Part shown: positions 17,102-25,226 of the stretch, one piece after another
Layout of the letters: the number at the start of each line of letters is the position of its first letter
Numbering within the stretch: the first letter of the stretch is position 1
Assembly: GCF_002414005.1 (NCBI RefSeq)
Contig: NZ_DHYG01000003.1
Location: 9,507-73,506 of the forward strand
Direction of reading: 5' to 3'
Origin: Psychrobacter sp. UBA5136
GTDB lineage: Bacteria; Pseudomonadota; Gammaproteobacteria; Pseudomonadales; Moraxellaceae
Length of the DNA stretch: 64,000 nucleotides
Program-made: the position numbers and the translations under genes
Notes under the pieces: model-generated
What the model saw: the letters and a program-made list of their open reading frames with translations, nothing else
The model's database searches: none
Told to the model about the DNA's origin: nothing

Positions 17102-17326
17102 AGGTAATTCCAGTAATAATAGTCAGGAATGCACAATAAATGGTGAAATGGCTCACTTATAGGTCAGCATGAGTGTAATGTAACTTTCGTTATGCGGCTA
17201 TTGTATTTATTCTCTTATGTTCAGCTATCTTATATTCCTATAGCATGAAATACTATCGAAAAGATGGGCAAGGCACTGCTCGAAAATGGCGCATGATATT
17301 TGTATATAAGACACAAAATTAGGCAC

Positions 17327-17373
17327 AAAAAAGCGCGCTCATATTATTAACAATAATTGAAGCGCGCTTTTTT
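17327..17373. terminator. Terminator after the TPR-protein gene
   Basis: A 13-bp stem (AAAAAAGCGCGCT / AGCGCGCTTTTTT) encloses a loop with a further ATTATT/AATAAT pairing. It lies about 78 bases past the stop at 17451 on the minus strand and is symmetric enough to work both ways. Confidence 0.9.
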
Positions 17374-17450
17374 ATGGCTCTTTAGCAATAGGTAAGTGTG
17401 AGCGATATTTTGCCAAACAGCTAACCCATTAAGCTTTAAATAACGAGGAT

Positions 17451-18644
17451 TTAAGTACTTGGCTTGATATCAATATCTGGTGCCGGGATATCCCAAATAT
17501 AGAATTTACCGTCTTCGATCAGCTTAATTTGTTGACGAATAATGGCATTATCCGGGTTTTGCTGCTCTAAGCGGCGCAGGCGCTCTAACGCTTTATCGCG
17601 GCGATCGCTTAATAAGTCGGACTGCGCGAGGCTTTGCTCAGCTTCGGTGTAGCCAAGATTGACCGCTTGATCGAGGTATTTTTGCCCTTCTTTAAAGCCG
17701 CCGCCTTCTGAGAGCATCATGCCATAAATAAAATTGGCTTCACCGCTATTCGGTTTAAGTTTGATGGCGCGATCGATATATTGTCCGCCGCGTACCGTAT
17801 ATTCTGAGCCTAAATCTAAGTTACGTCCCATGCCATTGAGTTTAGCGGCACGAATCAAGACATCATAGGAAGCATTTGGCGCTTTGGCATACGGCTCAAT
17901 CCATTCAGTCATGACCTTGATTTTTTCGCGCGCGTTGTGGCGTTGGGTACGGTTAGGGAAGTTTGGCGGATAATGGCGCGCATTTGGCGACACTTCTTTA
18001 ATAAAGTCATCGAGTAAGCTGACATCGAGTTTGTCGGTGCCAAGCCCTTGCTGCTGCGGGATGAGTACGGTAGGTACAAAGCTGATATCCGAGATACTGA
18101 CCTGCGGCGTTGGGATATTTGGTAGCTGACCGCTGCGCAAATCAGTCCCCGTTGCGCTGATAGGTCCACGCTCATAGACGCGCGTCGTACCTGTCAATTC
18201 GGAGGTATCTGGGGCTGGTACGGCTGGTGGCTGGGCAGCATTTTGCGCAGTGTTTAAAGGTGCAGGGTTTGGTTGCGCAATAGCCTGCTGGACATTGCCT
18301 TGTTGCGCATTGCTGGCTTGAGAAAACGTTGGTTGAGCCACGTTATTTTGCTGAGCGTTATTTGGTGTCGCCATATTTGCTTGTGCATCAGCTTGAGTAG
18401 TGCTGATGGCCGCATTCGGTTTTGCTAGGCGAATCACACGTCTACTAGAGTCGATTGCGCTAGGCACTGCTGTGCTGCTCGTAGCGGACGCTGCGGCAGT
18501 ATCGGCTTCTGCTGCATTGACAGGCGCTGATAGCATTATGGCACAGGCGGCAGCTAATGCCGTGAGGGTTGCAAACTTCGGTGCCTTATTAGAAACATTG
18601 CTAGAGACATTATTAGTGACATTCGGTTGGCTGATGGCTTTCAT
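17451..18644 (-). CDS. Exported TPR-repeat protein of unknown function
   Basis: The 397-residue product has a long basic N-region and a signal peptide ending in VNA (about residue 44), so it is probably periplasmic. Residues of about 50-150 are low-complexity, rich in Ala, Gln, Asn and Pro. The C-terminal half has tetratricopeptide-like helices, visible in IDRAIKLKPNSGEANFIYGM, GQKYLDQAVNLGYTEAEQS and ALERLRRLEQQNPDNAIIRQ. Such proteins are usually scaffolds. The gene is flanked by a terminator and does not abut its neighbours, so context gives no further hint. Confidence 0.75.
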   Translation of the reverse strand: MKAISQPNVTNNVSSNVSNKAPKFATLTALAAACAIMLSAPVNAAEADTAAASATSSTAVPSAIDSSRRVIRLAKPNAAISTTQADAQANMATPNNAQQNNVAQPTFSQASNAQQGNVQQAIAQPNPAPLNTAQNAAQPPAVPAPDTSELTGTTRVYERGPISATGTDLRSGQLPNIPTPQVSISDISFVPTVLIPQQQGLGTDKLDVSLLDDFIKEVSPNARHYPPNFPNRTQRHNAREKIKVMTEWIEPYAKAPNASYDVLIRAAKLNGMGRNLDLGSEYTVRGGQYIDRAIKLKPNSGEANFIYGMMLSEGGGFKEGQKYLDQAVNLGYTEAEQSLAQSDLLSDRRDKALERLRRLEQQNPDNAIIRQQIKLIEDGKFYIWDIPAPDIDIKPST

Positions 18645-18878
18645 AAAAATAATTACCTTGTTTAATCGTTATCGTTTACCAGTTATTGTATTTACTGACT
18701 CGTTATATATCCGTCCATTGATTGGTCATAAGGCTGTAGTATGGCGCAAAATCGTACAAATTTTTAATACCCTAGCAAATTAATCTGAGTGCGAACAGTA
18801 GTAGGATTGTTAAAAGTAAATAACAACGTCTTATCTGTAGCTACTATAATAAAGACCAATTACAGTACTGCGCACGTA

Positions 18879-19523
18879 TTATAAATGATAAGCCGTGGCT
18901 TTCATGCGATTGGCCATCCAGCGCATGGTGTGGCGTACCAGCGGTGACAATGCCGCGCCGCCATTGGACAGTGCCAGCTCGCGATGGTGTAATTCTTCAA
19001 TATCCATTTGCGCCAATATCTCTCTTGAGCGCTGATCTTGCGGTGGTAATTGCCCGATATGATCTTGTAAATGCTCACTAACTTGCGCTTCGGTTTCGGC
19101 GACAAAGCCCAAGCTAAACTCGTTAGAGATAGCCCCTGCTACCGCGCCAAGCCCAAACGACATGCCGTACCATAATGGCGTAAAAATACTAGGATGGCTG
19201 CCAAGCTCATCCAAGCGTATCTCGCACCACACTAAGTGATCGACTTCTTCTTCAGCCGACTGTTGCATGGCTTGTTTGACGTTATCATCTTTTGCCGCAA
19301 ACGCTTGCCCGTGATACAGCCCTTGCGCGCAGACTTCGCCCGTATGATTGATACGCATCAAGCCTGCGACATGACGCGCCTCGGTGATACTGAGCTCAGG
19401 AATCTCGTCACTGCTCACAGGTAGGGGGCGAGTGCTGGGATTTGAATGCGGTACGACCGCTCGCAATACCTTGTCCACCCCAAGTAATAACTGGTCAATT
19501 TTTGATAAGGGACGCAGGGCCAT
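18879..19523 (-). CDS. coq7: Di-iron demethoxyubiquinone hydroxylase Coq7
   Basis: Coq7 hydroxylates the last ring position before ubiquinone is completed, an oxygen-dependent alternative to UbiF. The 214-residue protein shows the four-helix di-iron ligands: E63 in HTGEVCAQ, EEEVDH (E93, H96), an EAQVSEH block and IEELHH near the C-terminus. AGGAG lies seven bases before the ATG. This type of enzyme is usual in Pseudomonas, Acinetobacter and relatives. Confidence 0.95.
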   Translation of the reverse strand: MALRPLSKIDQLLLGVDKVLRAVVPHSNPSTRPLPVSSDEIPELSITEARHVAGLMRINHTGEVCAQGLYHGQAFAAKDDNVKQAMQQSAEEEVDHLVWCEIRLDELGSHPSIFTPLWYGMSFGLGAVAGAISNEFSLGFVAETEAQVSEHLQDHIGQLPPQDQRSREILAQMDIEELHHRELALSNGGAALSPLVRHTMRWMANRMKATAYHL

Positions 19524-19746
19524 GATTCACTCCTGATGCTATAGTTATTATAAACAGTTATTATAAATAGAACGTATGATTAACAAGTTTAAGTTATCTG
19601 ATTTCTTTTGAAACTGCATGTTTAAAATTGCATGCTTACAGGCTGCTTAATTTCTTATGAGCCTTACTATATCAAACCACTATAGCAAACAATACAGAAT
19701 GTCGGCAGTAAAATTATAAGCTTACTGATTTACTTTGCTCAACGCT

Positions 19747-21087
19747 CTAATCGTGCCGATTACGTTCGTCATCATGGGTTTGGATGACGGCGTGTTTGAT
19801 ATGTTTATTAAGTTTGATATATAAAAATAACCCGAAAATAACATTTAATATACCGGTCACTAAAAACAGTTGTGGCAGGGTCAGACCCAACGCATTTAAC
19901 ACCGCAATCGAAAATATCGCCGAGCCAACCATAAAGATGGCGTTAAAGATATTATTGGCGCCAACGATGCGCGCGCGATGACTTTTTGGCGCATAAGCCT
20001 GCATAGAGGCATATAAAGGCACGATATATAAACCGCCGCTAAAACCTAAAAAGAACAAGTCGGCAAATACGCGCCAGCTACCGCTCAGACCCCATAAATC
20101 ACTGATACCAAATAGCTCAGCCGAGCTGGCATTGATATTGAGCCCTGACAAAGAAAAATATAAATCAATGGCAAAAATACTAAGCCCAGCAATACCAAAG
20201 GGGAGTAAGCGCAGGCTGACTTGATTTTTGGTCAAGGATTTGCACAGTAGCGAACCAATCGACACCCCGACTGAAAATAGTGTCAATAGGAAAATCACCA
20301 CCGACTCATCGCCATGCAAAATAACTTTGCTAAACTCAGGCGTTTGGGTCAAAAACGTCGCGCCATAAAACCAAAACCAGCTATTACCAAGAATGACAAA
20401 GAATAAAAAGGGTAAGGAGTATAAATAGCGCACCGTTGCCATGCTGGTGGTAAAAATGTTCCAGTTAATCTTCAGCTCAGGCTGCATCGCTGGCATGGTC
20501 GGAATAAAACGCGCGGCAAAATAACCGATTGCCGCGACAAATAGTACAGTGACACTAATCCAAAATAACGGCTGGGTAATTTGGGTTAGTACCCCAGCGA
20601 TAATCATACCGAGCAAGATGGCAAGCGAGGTGCCCATTTGAAACAGACCATTGGCACCGACCAGCTCATCTTCTCTCATTGCTTGCGGCAAATAGGCGTA
20701 CTTAATCGGGCCAAAAAATGTCGATTGGGTGCCCATCAAAAATAGCGCCACAAATAACAGCGCATACCATTCAAAGACAAAGCCGACAGCAGCAATGATC
20801 ATGATGCATATCTCAAGCAATTTGATTAAGCGTGTCAGCTTTGATTTTTCAAATTTATCAGCAATTTGCCCTGCCAATGCTGAAAATAAAAAATACGGCA
20901 AGATAAATAACATCGCCGCTAAGTTATTTAAAATACTCACTTCCACGCCCAATTGGCTGGCAGCGGTATAGGTCAGTACCAATATCAACGCTTGCTTAAA
21001 AATATTGTCATTGAACGCACCCAAGAACTGGGTAAAAAACATGGCGCTAAACCGGCGGCGCTTAAATAATTGAAACTGATTGGCCAT
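19747..21087 (-). CDS. MFS transporter, LplT-like (lysophospholipid flippase family)
   Basis: The 446-residue protein has about 12 membrane helices and the motifs of the LplT branch of the major facilitator superfamily: FTQFLGAFNDNIFKQAL at the N-terminus, AGQIADKFEKSKLTR in the first cytoplasmic loop and STFFGPIKYAYLPQ. In enterics LplT moves lysophosphatidylethanolamine inward for re-acylation by Aas, and in many proteobacteria the transporter is fused to the acyltransferase. Here it stands alone, with no aas-like gene in the window. AGGA lies eight bases before the ATG. A 29-bp tandem duplication occupies its leader. Confidence 0.8.
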   Translation of the reverse strand: MANQFQLFKRRRFSAMFFTQFLGAFNDNIFKQALILVLTYTAASQLGVEVSILNNLAAMLFILPYFLFSALAGQIADKFEKSKLTRLIKLLEICIMIIAAVGFVFEWYALLFVALFLMGTQSTFFGPIKYAYLPQAMREDELVGANGLFQMGTSLAILLGMIIAGVLTQITQPLFWISVTVLFVAAIGYFAARFIPTMPAMQPELKINWNIFTTSMATVRYLYSLPFLFFVILGNSWFWFYGATFLTQTPEFSKVILHGDESVVIFLLTLFSVGVSIGSLLCKSLTKNQVSLRLLPFGIAGLSIFAIDLYFSLSGLNINASSAELFGISDLWGLSGSWRVFADLFFLGFSGGLYIVPLYASMQAYAPKSHRARIVGANNIFNAIFMVGSAIFSIAVLNALGLTLPQLFLVTGILNVIFGLFLYIKLNKHIKHAVIQTHDDERNRHD

Positions 21088-21099
21088 GAAAATTCCTAC

Positions 21100-21159
21100 A
21101 AATGGGTCAGGGCGGTTAAAGTAGAGAAAAATGGGTCAGGGCGGTTAAAGTAGAGAAAA
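21100..21159. repeat. Perfect 29-bp tandem duplication in the transporter leader
   Basis: Bases 21101-21129 and 21130-21158 are identical, with one matching flanking base on each side. The pair lies between the predicted promoter and the Shine-Dalgarno of the LplT-like gene. The lack of any mismatch implies a recent event. Confidence 0.95.
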
Positions 21160-21177
21160 GGGTATTATGCCGTTGTT

Positions 21178-21206
21178 GTTATATAAACAATTATCAACAG
21201 TATCAA
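21178..21206 (-). promoter_or_regulatory. Promoter of the LplT-like gene
   Basis: On the minus strand, TTGATA (21206-21201), a 17-base spacer and TATAAC (21183-21178). It predicts a 5' leader of about 85 bases containing both copies of the 29-bp duplication. Confidence 0.6.
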
Positions 21207-21438
21207 AAACTTATCGAAATATAGCATAGGTTTTATCGCTGTTAAGCCGTATAATAGCAAGGCTTTGATAAAAATACATGCGCGCGATGCTATGATTTGA
21301 TAATTAACTAAGTTATGATTTGTAAATTTTAGCCGACCAAACTTATAATCTTAGCTAACAGCACTACGTTTATTCACCGGTAAAAATGGACAGCAACCAC
21401 TCGCAACCTTGTGCCGCGTGAGGTGATAGGAAATACAT

Positions 21439-24400
21439 ATGACACATCAGCCTTCAACTCTAGCGCCCAACTTATCGGTGATGCCACGCGATGTGGCAAA
21501 CGCGCCGCCGTGCTCAGCCAATCTTGCTCATCCTGATCATACTAATCGTATGGACAATCCGCGTCTTTATTTTACGCGTACGGCGTTGTTTAGTGCGCTG
21601 ACCACCAGCTTGGTTGGTTTTGGGGTGAGCGTTGGTATCGCGCCTGCCGCTTTTGCTGCCACCGATTTAAATAGTAACACCAGCAACAGTCCGAGCAGCA
21701 GCCAACTTATCAAAAACAGTGCAAATGATGCGGATGAAGATAGTCAGCTCGATATCGCCTTAGATGCCCTACGTCTAAAAAAAGCCGTCGAACAAGGTAT
21801 TATCGATAAATCAGTATTGGACGATTATAGCGAGCAAAACTTAGGTATCAAAAAACCTAAAAAAAACGAGACCGGAGCTGCAAATAACGCTGATGCTTCG
21901 CAGTTTTTAAATGATGACTTTAACGATGTCGATTATCTGGATGACGCTCAAGCATTTAACGACAATGCAGATTTAGAGCAGCAAGCAAATGCCGTACAGC
22001 AGCAAGGCTATCAGATGATGACGCCTGCTGAGATTGATCGCGAGCTGGCGGCGATGGATAGACAAAACGCCCAAGATATCGACAATATCAATCAGAGCAA
22101 TGACGTTAGTAATATGAATGGTAGCCGCCATAACGACAGCGACTTTTCTAAAAACGACCTTTCTAAAAACGACTCTTCTAAACTGGATATGTCGGACACA
22201 TTCGATGCACCCGTCGCGACGTTAAATGATACCGCCCCGCCAATTGGTCTAGACGTGGATTTGGATGCCACCAATCTGCCAACCCCAAGCAATCTTGAGA
22301 CGCTAGGTAGAAATGGCAATGAGACAGCTGCTAAACAGGCAGAGACGGCTGATGTTATGTCGCGTCCTATTAATGTCAGCGACGCAGTCAGTAGTGGCCC
22401 CAGTAATAGCACGGCCAGCATGGCGGTGGATAGTAGTGTAGAAGATGAGCAGTCAGGTTATGCTCAGTCAGGCAGTATCAATCCTGATGATTATTTACCG
22501 AATTATGAAAACGATACTGAAGCCGTCAAAGAAAGTATCGAGCAAGCTTCAAAACCCAAACCCTTAGCGCGCAATAAAGGCAATATCATTAAGCGCCTCT
22601 ATAATCGCTTGTTTAATGGCGGTGCCATCATGCTACCGCATGTTGAAACGACCGTTTATTTGCAACAAGCAGCGCCGGACAATTTAAGCGACAATACCGA
22701 AAACAGTGCCAGAAACACCCAACCAAAACTCATAAAAGCGGATGATGATGTTCAACCATTTAAAAATATCAAGGCAGCAATCGATGACACCACGGTGCAG
22801 TCTGTGGTTGATTTTACCGCCGCGCTACCGCGTCTGCGCCAGTCCGCCTTAGATGCTGCAAAAGCTGTCGGTTACTATGAAGTGACTTTGCGTTTGCGCC
22901 AAACCAGTAGCGATACCATTGATGTCATTATTGAAAAATTAGGTGAGCCGGTACGCGTCGATAGCCGCATTGTTGATATTCGCGGCGAAGGCAGCGAGCA
23001 AGAAGAATTTGCTAAGCTTGAAGATGATTTGCCGCCACAAGAAGGTGATATTTTTAATCACCGCGTTTATAAAGACAGCAAAGCGGCGCTTGAGTCGCTC
23101 AGCAATACCTATGGTTACTTTGATCAATATTGGCTAAACAAATCGGTCGATATTATCTTGCCGGACAATACCGCCGATGTGTCGCTGGTTTATAACACTG
23201 GTGATCGTTACCAGTTTGATGAAGTGGTATTTTTTACTTATGATCAAGAGTCAGGCACGCTGACGCGCGATCCTGAAAAGCTGCCCGTTGAATTGACCTT
23301 GTTAAAGCAATTGGTCGGCTTTGAAGAAGGTGATCATTTTTATCGTCCCGCAGTGACCAAGTTTAGTAATGATTTATCGGCGACCCGTTATTTTAATACC
23401 GTTAACGTCGAGACGATTTTGCCGCCAGATGAACGCACTGAAAGCACTACCTTGGCTTTTGATAACTCACCTACTACCAATGAGGCTGGTAATGCTGATG
23501 GTGCTTCTGATGCCAATAATGCTGCTGATATAAATAATACTGAACAAAGTGGCGCGGTTATTAATGGCAGTAATGGTGAGCCCTACGCCAACAGTGGTGA
23601 AACAGTTAACCCAGCCGATATCGCCGCCATTGAATTTGAAGCAGATGAAGAAACTTTGGGTAAACTGCAAGCCATTAAACAAAAAGCAGAACGCCTAAGC
23701 CGCTTGCCAAACGATCGGGTATTGGATGAAAAAGACCAAGCGTCCAGCAGTATTTTGGGTAAAATCAGCGACTCTATCAGTAATATTGCACAAAAAATAT
23801 TCCCCGATGAAAAAAGTCTTCTTGCCGATGAAAACTTTGTGCCGCCGACGCTTGCGGGACGTAAAACCCCGCAAGAAGTGTTAGAAACTAAAAAAGTACC
23901 GCTGTACGTGTTTGTCTCTGCCAACAAACCACGCGATGCCCAAGTCGGGCTTGGTTATGGTACCGATACTGGGGTGCGGGCAACCGCTAAGATAGATTAT
24001 AATCTGATCAATCGTAAAGGGTATCAAGCAGGGGCGGAGACCGAAGTCTCACGCATCACAAAAAATGTCACCGTTTATGGCAGTCGACCATGGAAGCATC
24101 CGTTAAATGATAAGTTGGATGCGCGGTTGACGTATGAAGAAGAGGTCATCGACCAAGGCGAAGGCAATTTTGATTTGTCTACCAAAACCCTAAAAGCGGC
24201 GTTGGCGCGTAATATTCGCCGTGAGAATGGCTGGGATCGTAGCTACTCGGTGCGCTACCGTTTGGATGAGTTAGAGACGGGAGTTGATGAAGCAGAATTA
24301 GAAAATCTTCCAGTGCGCTTTACCTCCTCTAAGCCTACGCAGCATGCCTTGCTATTTGGTTACGGCATGAGTAAGACCGACGTCGATAATGCTGCCAATC

Positions 24401-24927
24401 CTACGCGCGGTATCCGCCAGTATTACTCGCTTGAGGCAGGTTCAGAAAGCGCCCTCAGTGATACAGACATGGCGATAGCGCGCGCAGGCGTGAGCGGTAT
24501 TTATAGCTTTGGTGCTGACGATAAACACCAAGTGCTGGGCAGTTTAAATACCGGTTATATCTGGGCAGATGACTTTTATGAAGTGCCCTATAAGCTGCGC
24601 TTCTTTGCTGGCGGCGATCAAAGTATCCGCGGCTACGATTATGAGAGCCTATCACCGATCGACAAGGGTTATCTGACTGGCGGGCAAATCCTCGCCGTCG
24701 GTAGTGCTGAGTATAACTATGAGTTCAAACCGGGCTTTCGCGGGGCAGTTTTCACCGATGTCGGTAATGCCTATGACAAAGATTTTGAGACAGATACCAA
24801 AGTCGGCGTTGGCGTGGGTATCCGCTGGGCGTCGCCAGTTGGCGTGGTACGTGTCGATGTTGCCGCTGGCGTGACGGAAGAGAGTATCCCTGTTAGACTG
24901 CATCTGTTTATTGGGTCGCCTTTATAA
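21439..24927 (+). CDS. tamA: Translocation and assembly module outer-membrane protein TamA
   Basis: TamA is a BamA/Omp85-type barrel that, with TamB, helps insert autotransporters and supports envelope lipid homeostasis. The start is supported by AGGA eight bases upstream, which gives an unusually long N-region (about 45 residues) before the hydrophobic signal ending in AAFA. Residues of about 75-390 are Asn/Asp/Ser-rich and low-complexity, which explains the length of 1162 against 577 in E. coli. POTRA-like domains follow (AKAVGYYEVTLRLRQ, SNTYGYFDQYW), then another low-complexity insert (about 675-720) and the barrel with the Omp85 signature FFAGGDQSIRGYDYES. It ends in GSPL, like other TamA proteins. 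tamB follows. Confidence 0.93.
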   Translation: MTHQPSTLAPNLSVMPRDVANAPPCSANLAHPDHTNRMDNPRLYFTRTALFSALTTSLVGFGVSVGIAPAAFAATDLNSNTSNSPSSSQLIKNSANDADEDSQLDIALDALRLKKAVEQGIIDKSVLDDYSEQNLGIKKPKKNETGAANNADASQFLNDDFNDVDYLDDAQAFNDNADLEQQANAVQQQGYQMMTPAEIDRELAAMDRQNAQDIDNINQSNDVSNMNGSRHNDSDFSKNDLSKNDSSKLDMSDTFDAPVATLNDTAPPIGLDVDLDATNLPTPSNLETLGRNGNETAAKQAETADVMSRPINVSDAVSSGPSNSTASMAVDSSVEDEQSGYAQSGSINPDDYLPNYENDTEAVKESIEQASKPKPLARNKGNIIKRLYNRLFNGGAIMLPHVETTVYLQQAAPDNLSDNTENSARNTQPKLIKADDDVQPFKNIKAAIDDTTVQSVVDFTAALPRLRQSALDAAKAVGYYEVTLRLRQTSSDTIDVIIEKLGEPVRVDSRIVDIRGEGSEQEEFAKLEDDLPPQEGDIFNHRVYKDSKAALESLSNTYGYFDQYWLNKSVDIILPDNTADVSLVYNTGDRYQFDEVVFFTYDQESGTLTRDPEKLPVELTLLKQLVGFEEGDHFYRPAVTKFSNDLSATRYFNTVNVETILPPDERTESTTLAFDNSPTTNEAGNADGASDANNAADINNTEQSGAVINGSNGEPYANSGETVNPADIAAIEFEADEETLGKLQAIKQKAERLSRLPNDRVLDEKDQASSSILGKISDSISNIAQKIFPDEKSLLADENFVPPTLAGRKTPQEVLETKKVPLYVFVSANKPRDAQVGLGYGTDTGVRATAKIDYNLINRKGYQAGAETEVSRITKNVTVYGSRPWKHPLNDKLDARLTYEEEVIDQGEGNFDLSTKTLKAALARNIRRENGWDRSYSVRYRLDELETGVDEAELENLPVRFTSSKPTQHALLFGYGMSKTDVDNAANPTRGIRQYYSLEAGSESALSDTDMAIARAGVSGIYSFGADDKHQVLGSLNTGYIWADDFYEVPYKLRFFAGGDQSIRGYDYESLSPIDKGYLTGGQILAVGSAEYNYEFKPGFRGAVFTDVGNAYDKDFETDTKVGVGVGIRWASPVGVVRVDVAAGVTEESIPVRLHLFIGSPL
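22141..22185 (+). repeat. In-frame 15-bp tandem repeat in tamA (3 units)
   Basis: Three 15-base units encode DFSKN, DLSKN and DSSKL within the disordered N-terminal region. They differ at a few bases. Confidence 0.85.
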
Positions 24928-24934
24928 GTTGCTG

Positions 24935-24968
24935 CTCATTATAAATGGCTACTCACTATAAGTGGCTA
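24935..24968. repeat. Degenerate 17-bp tandem repeat downstream of tamA
   Basis: Units 24935-24951 and 24952-24968 (core CTCA.TATAA.TGGCTA) differ at two positions. They are non-coding. Confidence 0.75.
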
Positions 24969-25033
24969 TAAAAGCATCACTAAAAACCGTGCTTATAGGC
25001 AGTCCAAAATAAAACGATACGTTAATAATCGTA

Positions 25034-25111
25034 TGCTACTGGTACAATTTTTTCTTGCTTGCTTGCTGTGCCTACGCCGACAGAGGCTGCGAAAAATTCA
25101 TCCCAGTAGCA
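25034..25111. repeat. 78-bp palindromic element (REP/MITE-like)
   Basis: The ends are inverted repeats: TGCTACTGG (25034-25042) against CCAGTAGCA (25103-25111). Pairing continues imperfectly for about 21 bases through A/T-rich arms. The centre is GC-rich and carries a GCTTGCTTGCT triplication. It lies in the tamA-tamB gap with no ORF. I have a general impression that similar sequences recur in Psychrobacter intergenic DNA, but only one copy is visible here. Confidence 0.55.
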
Positions 25112-25226
25112 GGTTATCCAACTGTATTGGTTCTAAAGTGAATCGACTATAGTATAAGCAGCAAAAAAGCCTTAATTTTTCATTCTAGCGCTTGCTGGTA
25201 ATCATTCTTTAACATAGCTGAGTGTC

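Noticed and set aside
21100..21159. 29-bp repeat as paired regulator operators
   Set aside because: The unit has no internal dyad and the copies are directly adjacent and identical, which fits a recent duplication better.
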